From an uncultured Eubacteriales bacterium (GTDB lineage Bacteria; Bacillota; Clostridia; Oscillospirales; Acutalibacteraceae): a DNA stretch of 19,159 nucleotides. The translations under genes were made by a program, and so were the position numbers. The stretch spans positions 1 through 19,159 of the forward strand of contig ONWI01000205.1 in NCBI GenBank assembly GCA_900321515.1. The letters are read 5' to 3'. Positions 7,609 through 15,032 of the stretch are shown here, in pieces (within the stretch, counting starts at the first letter, position 1; every line of letters begins with the position of its first letter). A model generated the notes under the pieces. It was given only the letters and a program-made list of their open reading frames with translations, searched no databases and had not been told where the DNA came from.

Positions 7609-8274
7609 TTACGCCTTGCCCGTGTGCGAAAGCTCATTTTTTTCTGAGTCCCGCCCGAAAATCCTGTATGAAAATACATAAACGCCGTACTGCCGCTTTT
7701 CCCTGTGCACATAATCTCCTATGTGCCGGTAGACCACCGCGGAGGTGATGATAGCGGCGCCGAGAAGCAGAGCGGTTCTTTCTTCAAAAAACAGCGACCC
7801 TGCCAGTGTTACCAGATACGTTGTCATAACACGGAGACTGTGCGGATTTATCCTGACCGCGGTTGAAAAGAACACAAACGGAATCGCCAGCAGAAAAAGC
7901 ATGATCGACTGGGGACAAAGGCCTATGTATGTGCCGAAGGTTACAGCGATAGCCTTGCCTCCGTGGTTCCTGAGCATGGGCGAGAAGGCGTGCCCCAGTA
8001 CCGGAGCTGCCATTACGCCCGCAAACATCAGATTGTCCGGACTGACGTACTGCAATGACAGCCAGACCGGAACGGCGCCTTTTGCGAGTTCTAAAACCAG
8101 GCAGATTATGCCGCACGGAAAGCTTACGCATGTGAAGACGTTTCCGCAGCCGGGATTGCCGTCCTTGCTTATCTGTGTAATATCCTTCTTGTAAAACAGC
8201 TTCGGAATGAGATAGCTGTACATAACGCTGCCGGAAAAGAATGATACGGCAGTCCAGAAAAGATAGGCTATCAT
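7609..8274 (-). CDS. PlsY-like membrane acyltransferase, divergent
   Basis: A 221-residue integral membrane protein that resembles PlsY, the acyl-phosphate:glycerol-3-phosphate acyltransferase making lysophosphatidate. The first motif appears as KDGNPGCGNVF (38-48; PlsY usually has G-S-x-N-x-G-A-T-N). The second is GHAFSPMLRNHGGKAIAVTFG (about 94-114; usual form GHxFPxFLxFKGGKGVATxxG). A late Y-R-H (182-184) sits where PlsY has H-R-x-N. Several hydrophobic helices separate these. The changes at conserved positions mean activity on glycerol-3-phosphate is uncertain; it could use another acceptor. I start it at 8274 because a GGAGG lies 12 bases upstream and a promoter at 8303-8331 excludes the longer frame beginning at 8373. 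It follows a glycolipid-type glycosyltransferase gene, which supports a lipid role. Confidence 0.75.
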   Translation of the reverse strand: MIAYLFWTAVSFFSGSVMYSYLIPKLFYKKDITQISKDGNPGCGNVFTCVSFPCGIICLVLELAKGAVPVWLSLQYVSPDNLMFAGVMAAPVLGHAFSPMLRNHGGKAIAVTFGTYIGLCPQSIMLFLLAIPFVFFSTAVRINPHSLRVMTTYLVTLAGSLFFEERTALLLGAAIITSAVVYRHIGDYVHREKRQYGVYVFSYRIFGRDSEKNELSHTGKA

Positions 8275-8302
8275 TTTATATCTGTACCTCCGTGCGGCAG
8301 TC

Positions 8303-8331
8303 ATTATATCACAGTGCCGCCGCGTTGTCAA
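8303..8331 (-). promoter_or_regulatory. Consensus promoter for the PlsY-like gene and proC
   Basis: Minus strand TTGACA (8326-8331), 17-base spacer, TATAAT (8303-8308), so a perfect consensus. It abuts the stop codon of the upstream glycosyltransferase gene. Transcription would start near 8296, about 22 bases before the ATG at 8274. An inverted repeat GCGGCA/TGCCGC (8294-8299 and 8315-8320) brackets the -10 box and could be an operator. Confidence 0.85.
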
Positions 8332-8332
8332 T

Positions 8333-9472
8333 TTATTTGGAATATTTTTCGATGATAAACCTGCATATATCATCAGCCGAGTCGGGATTTATATTTTTTC
8401 TCTGAGCTTCGAGCATGCGCTGCTGCGCTTCACCGTCGTTCCACAGGGAAAAAGCGGCTTCGGCAATGTCGTCCGGAGCGGCGTTTGAACCCGCGCATAC
8501 CGACATCCCCCGCGAGGAGAAGAATTCGGCGTTTATGGTCTCGCAGCCGGGAATGGGCGGCGTGTGCACGAGCAGTACGTTCTTGACGGCTGCCTCGGTT
8601 GAGGTAAGTCCGCCGGGCTTGGTGAACACCATGTCAGCAGCGTCCATGAAAAGAGCGACCTTTTCGGTGAATGGCTGGAGCATTACGTCCGGGTTTTCGG
8701 CAAATACATTGCTTAGATGTGCCCTCATGGATTCGTTTCGCCCGCATAGTATGATTATACGCGCACCGCCGCCGAATTTATTGTAAAGCGAGCGGGTCAT
8801 TTCCTCAAGGCTGCCGAAGCCCATGCTTCCGGACATCATCAGCAGAATCGGCTTGTCGCCGGGGAGTCCGAGTTGAGAACGCGCTACGTCCCGTGCGGTC
8901 TTGCCCCTGAACCTGTCGCTCACGGGGATGCCGAACGGAAGCAGCTTTTCGCCGGGGATATTCCGGGAATAGAAATCTTCGGCAAGGTCGGGGTGGGGAA
9001 TGACAAAATAATCCGGCACAGTCTCTTCCCAGAAAGGTATGCAGGCGTAATCGGTTGCCACGCATATAAACGGAATGTTCAGAAGTCCGTGCTTTTTGAG
9101 AGACGTCAGGCATTCGGCGGGAAAGAGATGAGGCATCACCGCCACGTCGTAGCCGCGGTCGGTTATGAATTTAGCCAGTTTTTTACGGTAGAGAGTGTTT
9201 GCGGCGTAGACAGGCGACTTGATGTGCAGGTGCCTTGTGTTGATGTCGCTTACTGCCCTTCCGATGGAATACATCATTCCGAATACCGCGGGAACGGATG
9301 TGGTTATGCCTACATATGAATGATTGACCGCGCGGGAGACATTCGCGCCTGCGACTGACAGCGTGTCTACAAAGTCGCATTCCACACCGAGCTGCAAAAA
9401 CTTATTGTAAACCGCTTTGCCCGCGGCGTTGTGTCCTTCGCCGGTGTTGCAGGATAAAACCACTGCCTTCAT
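8333..9472 (-). CDS. GT28-family glycosyltransferase, diacylglycerol glycosyltransferase/MGDG-synthase-like
   Basis: The 379-residue protein belongs to the MurG/MGDG-synthase/UgtP group, which transfers a sugar from a UDP-sugar onto diacylglycerol at the cytoplasmic membrane face, giving glycolipids and lipoteichoic-acid anchors. The N-terminal MGDG-synthase motif is SCNTGEGHNAAGKAV (7-21). The C-terminal half has the nucleotide-sugar site patterns LLMMSGSMGFGSLEE and FTKPGGLTSTEA, typical of GT28. I start it at 9472 (MKAVVLSC), with AAAAGGTGATG just upstream, rather than at a longer in-frame ATG at 9511 that has no such site and would overlap the predicted -10 box. The downstream PlsY-like gene strengthens a membrane-lipid role. 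The sugar donor and the number of sugars added cannot be read from the sequence. Confidence 0.88.
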   Translation of the reverse strand: MKAVVLSCNTGEGHNAAGKAVYNKFLQLGVECDFVDTLSVAGANVSRAVNHSYVGITTSVPAVFGMMYSIGRAVSDINTRHLHIKSPVYAANTLYRKKLAKFITDRGYDVAVMPHLFPAECLTSLKKHGLLNIPFICVATDYACIPFWEETVPDYFVIPHPDLAEDFYSRNIPGEKLLPFGIPVSDRFRGKTARDVARSQLGLPGDKPILLMMSGSMGFGSLEEMTRSLYNKFGGGARIIILCGRNESMRAHLSNVFAENPDVMLQPFTEKVALFMDAADMVFTKPGGLTSTEAAVKNVLLVHTPPIPGCETINAEFFSSRGMSVCAGSNAAPDDIAEAAFSLWNDGEAQQRMLEAQRKNINPDSADDICRFIIEKYSK

Positions 9473-9513
9473 TGTATCATCACCTTTTAAGCAACTGTTT
9501 TTATTTTGCACAA

Positions 9514-9519
9514 ATTATA
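9514..9519 (-). promoter_or_regulatory. Possible -10 box of the glycosyltransferase gene
   Basis: A perfect TATAAT on the minus strand, about 42 bases before the ATG at 9472. No good -35 sequence lies 16-18 bases upstream, so the call is weak. The surrounding sequence is very AT-rich and could produce this by chance. Confidence 0.3.
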
Positions 9520-9735
9520 ATGATTCAATATTAAAATAGTATTAAATAAATGTCATAATACACTCCTGTTTGGCTTTTAATACTGATATACCCGAAAAAA
9601 TGTTTATTTTCTATAAGACTGCTGACGTATCTAAACTTGCGAGGAAAAGCAGCCGGTAAGCCGTGTGTGGAGAGCTTTGTCATCGGACTCTGATAAAAAG
9701 TTCACAATCTTAATGTTAGATTTATGTGTATTCCG
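9520..9735. other. Divergent intergenic region with an unexplained GC-richer island
   Basis: Between the divergent glycosyltransferase and LRR genes lie 341 non-coding bases (9473-9813). The outer parts are AT-rich. The middle (about 9615-9700) is distinctly richer in G and C. It can form short helices, for example CTGCT 9619-9623 with AGCAG 9648-9652, and CTTGC 9636-9640 with GTAAG 9656-9660 (one wobble), but not both at once. I recognise no riboswitch, small RNA or terminator here, and no open frame of interest. Confidence 0.4.
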
Positions 9736-9763
9736 TTGACTTTTTAAAATTATTGCTTATAAT
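9736..9763 (+). promoter_or_regulatory. Promoter of the LRR/Big_2 protein gene
   Basis: TTGACT (9736-9741), 16-base spacer, TATAAT (9758-9763). Transcription would start near 9770, about 44 bases before the ATG at 9814. Confidence 0.7.
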
Positions 9764-9813
9764 TAAGGTAATGGGGTAAAAATCAGATTATCCGGAAAAT
9801 ATCGGAGGGCGTT

Positions 9814-12800
9814 ATGAACTGTTCCGTTTTATTTCGTTTTTTCAGTTATATAAAACCATTCAGAAGAACCGCATGTTTGATACTTGCAGCTTATCTGGCT
9901 GCCGCTGTGTGCTTCTGTGTATCAGCTCCGGCTGTCTTTGCCGGGAATGACAGGCTTTCTCCGTCGGTTGATTCCGTCAATCTCAGACAGGACAAATGGA
10001 TTTATTCCATATATACCGACAAGGATATGAATTGCTATTCGGCAGTTACCCGTTATGACGGAGACGAGGTGAATATTGAAATCCCGTCCGAACTGGGCGG
10101 CATTCCGGTCAAGGTGATAAGCCGCGAGGCGTTCTGCAACAGAAAATACATTACCTCCGTGATTATTCCTGACGGCGTGACAGAAATAGGTAAGTACGCT
10201 TTCAGCGGGTGCGTCGGACTGAACAGCATTTCATTTCCCGCCACGCTCAGAAGCGTATGGGACGGCGCTTTTTATGGCTGCCGTTCGATAGAAGAGATTG
10301 TTTTTCCCGAAGGCATGGAGGAAGTCGGCAGCTTTGCCTTCTACAATTGCAGATATCTTCACACGGTTGTCTTTCCTGACTCACTCAAAAGGATAGGAGA
10401 CAGTTCATTTGACGGCTGCGGTATGCTTCAAAGCGCGGTTTTCGGAAAATCTCTTGAGAGAATAGGAGATACTGCCTTCAAGGACTGCGCTTCTCTTGTG
10501 AGCATGGATATTTCCGGCATAAGCGAGCTTGGCGCCGGCGCGTTTATGAAATGCACTTCTCTTGAAAGCGTCGCCATGGGCGACGCAATGAGTTATATAT
10601 GCCCCGAGACATTCCGAGGCTGCGGGAATCTTGATAAGGTCACATTCGGCGCGTGCATCTCAAGCATAGGCAAATCGGCGTTTGAGGGCTGCGCTTCGCT
10701 CAAGAATCTGCCTGAAATCGGCAGTCTGACCGAGATATGTCCGCTTGCTTTCAATGGGTGCGTTTCGCTCAAAAAGGCAGAGATAGGCGAAAACGTTCAG
10801 ACTATCGCGAACTCGGCGTTCGCGGGCTGCGCTTCGCTTAGCAAGATCAGCGTCTCGGAGGGGAACAAAGCATATTCTTCTGTTAACGGATGCCTTTACA
10901 GCGGGGACGGTGCCAGGCTGATCTTATGTCCTATGGGCTATAAGGGTACTCTTAAGCTGCCTGAGTCGGTCAAGGAAATAGGAGATTACGCGGCTGTCGG
11001 CTGCAGGGGTATTTCAGACGCGGCAATGAATGAAGGGCTTGATTCTATAGGCAAAGCCGCGTTTCTGGGTTGTACCGATCTTTCGTCTTTGTCATTGCCC
11101 GACAGTCTGGAGAATATTTCCCCTGCCGCGCTGGGAATGTATTTATACGACGGCAGCGTAAAAAAGGAGCAATACCTAAGGGTATTCGCTTCCGGAGGAG
11201 GCTGCGCCGAAAAATACTGCGCAGACCGTATGCTTCCCTTCACGCCGTATGAAGATACGTTTTTTCTCAGTTCGGAGCGTGTTGTACTTGCCGAGAAAAA
11301 AACGTTTACTCTGAAATGCGGTTTTATTTCCAGGAAAAAGGCAAAGATTATATGGGAATCCTCAGATGAATCTGTGGTCAAGGTCAGCGATGGCAAGCTG
11401 ACGGCTCTTTCGCGGGGAAATGCGGAAGTCACAGTGTCAGCCGAAGGCATCGGGTCGCGGAAGGTGAACGTATCGGTGGTGTCACCTGATGAAATCGGCA
11501 AGAGCAGTGAAAAAACATTTGATACAAGGTTTGTTTATTGCGGAGAGAGCGTGGAACTCAGTTCGATTTTCAGCCAGATAATTGACCCTATATTTTCCGC
11601 CGACAGATTCTGGTATTCCTCCGCGCCGTCTGTCGCTTCGGTTACGAATGATGGCAGGGTTACCGGCCATTGCCGAGGAACCGCGAACATAACCTGCCGA
11701 ATGCCTGACGGGGCTGAAAACAATGTGCTGGTTACGGTTACTCAGAAGCCGGCGGAATTTGTGCTGACCGCGCCGGAGAATGAATTATCGGTAGGTGAAA
11801 GCGCCGCTGCGGGCAGGACGTTTTTCCCGTCATATTCTGCCGACGGAATAACATGGGAAAGCGATGACGAATCTGTTGCCACCGTTGACGAAAATGGTCT
11901 GATTACGGCTGTGGGTCAGGGACAGTGCGCCGTTACGGCAACCGCAAAGAGCGGACTGAAATCCTCGGTCACTCTGAATTGCGTCATTCCCGCTGAAAGC
12001 ATCTCTCTGAACAAAGAAGAGAGAAATGTTTATCAGGGCAAGCAGTTCAATCTGAAAGTCTCTGTCACACCGGAAAATTCAAAACAGAAAATCACATGGA
12101 GATCATCTGATCCGAGCGTCGCGTCGGTCAATTCCAAGGGGAAGGTTACCGGCAAATCGTTCGGCAGCGCGGTGATTTATGCCGAGAACGCCGGAGGGCT
12201 TTCAGCCGAATGCCGGGTTAATGTAATTACCCGTGCAGAGGAGCTGAGCCTTGACGTCAAGAATATCAAAATCAACCAGGGTACTACTTATAAGCTGAAC
12301 GCCATACTCCGTCCGTCCTATTCGCCCGAGACAACCGACACCTGCACATGGAATTCCACAAACGAGAAGGTCGCCACAGTTGATGAAAACGGTCTTATTA
12401 CCGCTGTTGGGGCGGGTAAATGCATAATTAACTGCCGCACGAGCGGAGATCTCATTTCCAAGTGTCAGGTGCAGGTCCGACTTCCGGCGGAATCGGTCGC
12501 AATCGAAAGCGAAAGGGAGAGTATTTACATCGGCGATGTAATTCCGCTTAAGGCTACGGTTACGCCCGATGACTCGACCGACAAAATAGAATGGCTCTCG
12601 GATTATGAGGAGATTGCGCGTGTCAGTTCAGGCGGATTTGTGAAGGGCATAGCGCCCGGCAAGGCGGTAATCACCGCCAGACTCACAAATGATGTTACTG
12701 GAGAGAGCGTTCTGTCGTCAATTGAAATTACCGTTATAAAAAAAGCCGAGTCTGTCAGGCTGGATAAAACCAGTCTGTCGATGATAGTGGGAGAAAACGA

Positions 12801-13002
12801 TTCGGTAGCATTTACTATGTTCCCAGACGACAGCAATGACATCCTGAGATGGTATTCCACAGACGAAAACATTGCAAAAGTCCGGGAGGACGGTCTGATA
12901 ACCGCTGTTTCAGCCGGGAGCTGCTATATCTGCATAGAGACAGGAAGCGGAGCTTCGGCAAAATGCAAGGTTACCGTAAATCAGATGGAAAAAAATACTT
13001 GA
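9814..13002 (+). CDS. Secreted BspA-like leucine-rich-repeat protein with Big_2 (Ig-like) domains
   Basis: Protein of 1062 residues; GGAGGG ends about 4 bases before the ATG. An N-terminal signal peptide has basic residues (PFRR), a hydrophobic core at about 20-40, and a likely cleavage after AVFA at residue 43. About thirteen LRR_5/BspA-type repeats follow (about 85-465), each built on a phrase like AFxGCxSLxxI, many with a cysteine. One interruption at about 350-380 (VNGCLYSGDGARLILCP) is also typical of this family. From about 483 to the end there are roughly seven bacterial Ig-like domains with patterns such as ESVATVDENGLITAVG and DPSVASVNSKGKVTG. Such proteins are usually surface or secreted binding proteins (host, plant fibre or other microbes). 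I see no LPxTG motif, dockerin, SLH or terminal transmembrane segment, so the mode of attachment is unknown. Confidence 0.92.
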   Translation: MNCSVLFRFFSYIKPFRRTACLILAAYLAAAVCFCVSAPAVFAGNDRLSPSVDSVNLRQDKWIYSIYTDKDMNCYSAVTRYDGDEVNIEIPSELGGIPVKVISREAFCNRKYITSVIIPDGVTEIGKYAFSGCVGLNSISFPATLRSVWDGAFYGCRSIEEIVFPEGMEEVGSFAFYNCRYLHTVVFPDSLKRIGDSSFDGCGMLQSAVFGKSLERIGDTAFKDCASLVSMDISGISELGAGAFMKCTSLESVAMGDAMSYICPETFRGCGNLDKVTFGACISSIGKSAFEGCASLKNLPEIGSLTEICPLAFNGCVSLKKAEIGENVQTIANSAFAGCASLSKISVSEGNKAYSSVNGCLYSGDGARLILCPMGYKGTLKLPESVKEIGDYAAVGCRGISDAAMNEGLDSIGKAAFLGCTDLSSLSLPDSLENISPAALGMYLYDGSVKKEQYLRVFASGGGCAEKYCADRMLPFTPYEDTFFLSSERVVLAEKKTFTLKCGFISRKKAKIIWESSDESVVKVSDGKLTALSRGNAEVTVSAEGIGSRKVNVSVVSPDEIGKSSEKTFDTRFVYCGESVELSSIFSQIIDPIFSADRFWYSSAPSVASVTNDGRVTGHCRGTANITCRMPDGAENNVLVTVTQKPAEFVLTAPENELSVGESAAAGRTFFPSYSADGITWESDDESVATVDENGLITAVGQGQCAVTATAKSGLKSSVTLNCVIPAESISLNKEERNVYQGKQFNLKVSVTPENSKQKITWRSSDPSVASVNSKGKVTGKSFGSAVIYAENAGGLSAECRVNVITRAEELSLDVKNIKINQGTTYKLNAILRPSYSPETTDTCTWNSTNEKVATVDENGLITAVGAGKCIINCRTSGDLISKCQVQVRLPAESVAIESERESIYIGDVIPLKATVTPDDSTDKIEWLSDYEEIARVSSGGFVKGIAPGKAVITARLTNDVTGESVLSSIEITVIKKAESVRLDKTSLSMIVGENDSVAFTMFPDDSNDILRWYSTDENIAKVREDGLITAVSAGSCYICIETGSGASAKCKVTVNQMEKNT

Positions 13003-13027
13003 TTATGCGGGCAAAATAATATATAAT
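12999..13027 (+). promoter_or_regulatory. Promoter of the RING-like/DUF2628 gene
   Basis: TTGATT (12999-13004), 17-base spacer, TATAAT (13022-13027). The -35 box overlaps the stop codon of the LRR gene. Transcription would start near 13034. No terminator is seen after the LRR gene, so read-through is also possible. Confidence 0.65.
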
Positions 13028-13052
13028 AGCTTCTAAATACTTGTGCTAACAG

Positions 13053-14036
13053 ATGAACGGAGGTGCGTCCAGGGCATTCGGTGATCAGAATTGCCCTCTT
13101 TATTCTATGAAGGATTACAAAAAGATGTCATGCGTCGGGTGCGGGGAGCCGTTTGATGAAAAGTCCGATGTGGTTGTCTGTCCTGAATGCGGCGCTCCGC
13201 ATCACAGGGAATGCTGGAAGGAACTTGGACACTGCGCCTGCGAGGACAAGCACGGAGAGGGATATGAATGGCAGCCTGAGAAGATTTATATCGGTGATGT
13301 CAGGATATCCCCTGGAATCGGGCAGGATTCTTCCGACCAGAGCCAGGACGGGCGCGTGATCTGTCCCCAATGCGGCAGGAGCACCAAAAAAAGCGAGAAA
13401 TACTGCGAGTATTGCGGATATTACATTTATGAAGATGACGCTCCGTTCTTTGAGGAGAAAACGTCCGGAAATCTCAATGAATTATTCCCGTTTGATCCAG
13501 CCGAGCAGCTCGACGGCGTTCCGGCAGGGGATATGAAACGGTTCGTCGGCAATATGTGGATTTATTACATTCCGAGATTTGTCCGAATGTCTCGCAGCAA
13601 AATGCCGCTCAGCTTTAATTTTACGGCTTTTTTCATGCACGGATTCTGGTTTGTTTCGCGCAGAATGTATCTTCCCGGCATTCTTTTGATAATGTCGGTA
13701 ACAGGCACGTCCCTGATTCAGGCGTATTTTGCGAGCATTATCAACGGTCTTTCCGGCAACCGTCTTGCGCTGGTTTCAATGATTTCGGCGCTGCTGTCTG
13801 CGCTGGAATTTATTATGATGATTTTCTCCGGCCTATTCGGCAATCGCATTTATATGTGGTTCTGCGCCAGAAAGGTGAAAAACATTAACGCGCGCGCGAC
13901 TGCCAGACACGCGGACGCGGATGAATTCAACAGGGAACTCGAAGAAAAAGGCGGAGTGACTCTGTTGCCCGCGGTATCAATGACGGTGTGTTATTTGGCT
14001 ATTTTGTATATATTGGAAAAGGGTTTTTTGTTTTAA
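13053..14036 (+). CDS. RING-like zinc finger plus zinc ribbon plus DUF2628-type membrane protein
   Basis: Up to 327 residues. The first module has C27-x2-C30, C43-x2-C46, H50/H51, C54, C61 and C63, in the arrangement of the prokaryotic RING finger family (CVGCGEPF...VVCPECGAPHHRECW). A second zinc ribbon is at C104-x2-C107 and C118-x2-C121. From about residue 180 on the protein resembles DUF2628 membrane proteins, with about four hydrophobic segments (near 193-215, 220-240, 250-278 and 305-322). The cytoplasmic zinc modules probably recruit a partner; no enzyme function can be assigned. The start is uncertain. ATG 13053 has no good ribosome site. ATG 13107 or 13125 starts closer to the RING module, and 13125 has AAGGA about 10 bases upstream. 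A GGAGGT at 13059-13064 lies inside the longest version. Confidence 0.82.
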   Translation: MNGGASRAFGDQNCPLYSMKDYKKMSCVGCGEPFDEKSDVVVCPECGAPHHRECWKELGHCACEDKHGEGYEWQPEKIYIGDVRISPGIGQDSSDQSQDGRVICPQCGRSTKKSEKYCEYCGYYIYEDDAPFFEEKTSGNLNELFPFDPAEQLDGVPAGDMKRFVGNMWIYYIPRFVRMSRSKMPLSFNFTAFFMHGFWFVSRRMYLPGILLIMSVTGTSLIQAYFASIINGLSGNRLALVSMISALLSALEFIMMIFSGLFGNRIYMWFCARKVKNINARATARHADADEFNRELEEKGGVTLLPAVSMTVCYLAILYILEKGFLF

Positions 14037-14053
14037 TTATTTATAAATCGTTC

Positions 14054-14082
14054 TTGTATTATTAGTGAATATATGATATAAT
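14054..14082 (+). promoter_or_regulatory. Promoter of galU and the following gene
   Basis: TTGTAT (14054-14059), 17-base spacer, TATAAT (14077-14082). Transcription would start near 14089, about 28 bases before the ATG at 14117. Confidence 0.7.
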
Positions 14083-14116
14083 AAATCAGATAAAAAATAA
14101 AAGGATGATGATATTT

Positions 14117-15001
14117 ATGAGCAAAAAAGTGCGTAAAGCAGTCATTCCCGCAGCGGGGCTGGGCACAAGAGTTCTTCCTGCGTCAAAGGCAATGCCTAAG
14201 GAAATGCTTCCGATAGTTGATAAACCTGCTATTCAGTATATTGTTGAAGAGGCAGTCGCAAGCGGCATTACAGATATTCTTATTATCACAAACCGTGGCA
14301 AGGGCGACATTGAGAATCATTTTGACCGTGCGCCTGAGCTGGAGGAGCGTTTGCTTGCCGCCGGCAGACAGGAGGCATACGATCAGGTCGTCGGACTTAC
14401 TAAGATCGCAAATATCTGCTTTGTCAGACAGAAGGAAACCAAGGGTTTAGGTCACGCTGTCAGCTGCGCCCGCTCATTTGTCGGCGACGAGCCTTTTGCG
14501 ATTCTCTTCGGCGATGACGTTATTCTCGGCGAAAAGCCTGTTACTGCGCAGCTCTGCGAAGCGTATGAGAAGTACGGTCTCGGCGTTGTCGGTACCAATG
14601 AGATGCTCCCCGAAGTGGTTATGAGAGGCAGTTCGCTCAAGCTTGAGCCGCTGGAAGGCGAAACCAATGTGTATAAATGCACCGATCTGGTTGAAAAGGT
14701 CGGCCGCGTTGAGGACCTGCTCAGCAATTACACCATCCTCGGCAGATGTGTATGTCCCCCTGAAATCTTTGATATTCTCGACAGCATTCCTCCCGGAGCA
14801 GGCAATGAGATCCAGCTTACTGACGCGCTTGCGCAGCTTGCCAAGACCAGCGGTCTGACCGCGGTGGATTTTGTGGGCAAGCGTTACGACATGGGCAATA
14901 AGCTGGGCATCCTTCAGGCGACAGTTGACGTTGCTCTCACACACCCGGAGGTCAGCGAAGGCTTTAAGGCTTATCTCAAAGAAGTTGTGGGTAAGCTTTG
15001 A
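14117..15001 (+). CDS. galU: UTP--glucose-1-phosphate uridylyltransferase
   Basis: This enzyme makes UDP-glucose from UTP and glucose-1-phosphate in the cytoplasm. UDP-glucose feeds glycolipid, teichoic acid, polysaccharide and galactose pathways. The 294-residue protein starts with MSKKVRKAVIPAAGLGTRVL; the nucleotide-binding GLGTR is at 14-18 and the conserved KAMPKEMLPIVDKPAIQY block follows. VRQKETKGLGHAV and FAILFGDDVI are further nucleotidyltransferase blocks, and the KRYDMGNKLGILQA end is typical of GalU. I place the start at 14117, with AAGGA 11 bases upstream, instead of an in-frame ATG four codons earlier (14105) that overlaps the ribosome site. The downstream gene follows 31 bases after the stop with no terminator, so co-transcription is likely. 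Confidence 0.95.
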   Translation: MSKKVRKAVIPAAGLGTRVLPASKAMPKEMLPIVDKPAIQYIVEEAVASGITDILIITNRGKGDIENHFDRAPELEERLLAAGRQEAYDQVVGLTKIANICFVRQKETKGLGHAVSCARSFVGDEPFAILFGDDVILGEKPVTAQLCEAYEKYGLGVVGTNEMLPEVVMRGSSLKLEPLEGETNVYKCTDLVEKVGRVEDLLSNYTILGRCVCPPEIFDILDSIPPGAGNEIQLTDALAQLAKTSGLTAVDFVGKRYDMGNKLGILQATVDVALTHPEVSEGFKAYLKEVVGKL

Positions 15002-15032
15002 GAATAATAAAATTTTAAGGACGGATTGATTG

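Noticed and set aside
8275..8373. N-terminal extension of the PlsY-like protein to a start at 8373
   Set aside because: The extension would begin inside the upstream coding region, before the consensus promoter at 8303-8331; the residues are basic and unlike PlsY, and ATG 8274 has its own GGAGG.
9473..9511. Extended start of the GT28 glycosyltransferase at 9511
   Set aside because: ATG 9472 has a good ribosome site directly before the family's conserved N-terminus, and the extra 13 residues add no recognisable feature.
9635..9665. Resemblance to the small bacterial SRP RNA core (GGAAAAGCAGCCGG against GGAAGGAAGCAGCC)
   Set aside because: The 5' partner strand (CAGGTCC-like) is missing, the loop does not close properly and no flanking long stem is visible.
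9615..9700. Possible cyclic-di-GMP or other riboswitch before the LRR gene
   Set aside because: It lies upstream of the best promoter (9736-9763), so it would not be in the mRNA, and conserved core bases of the known classes are absent.
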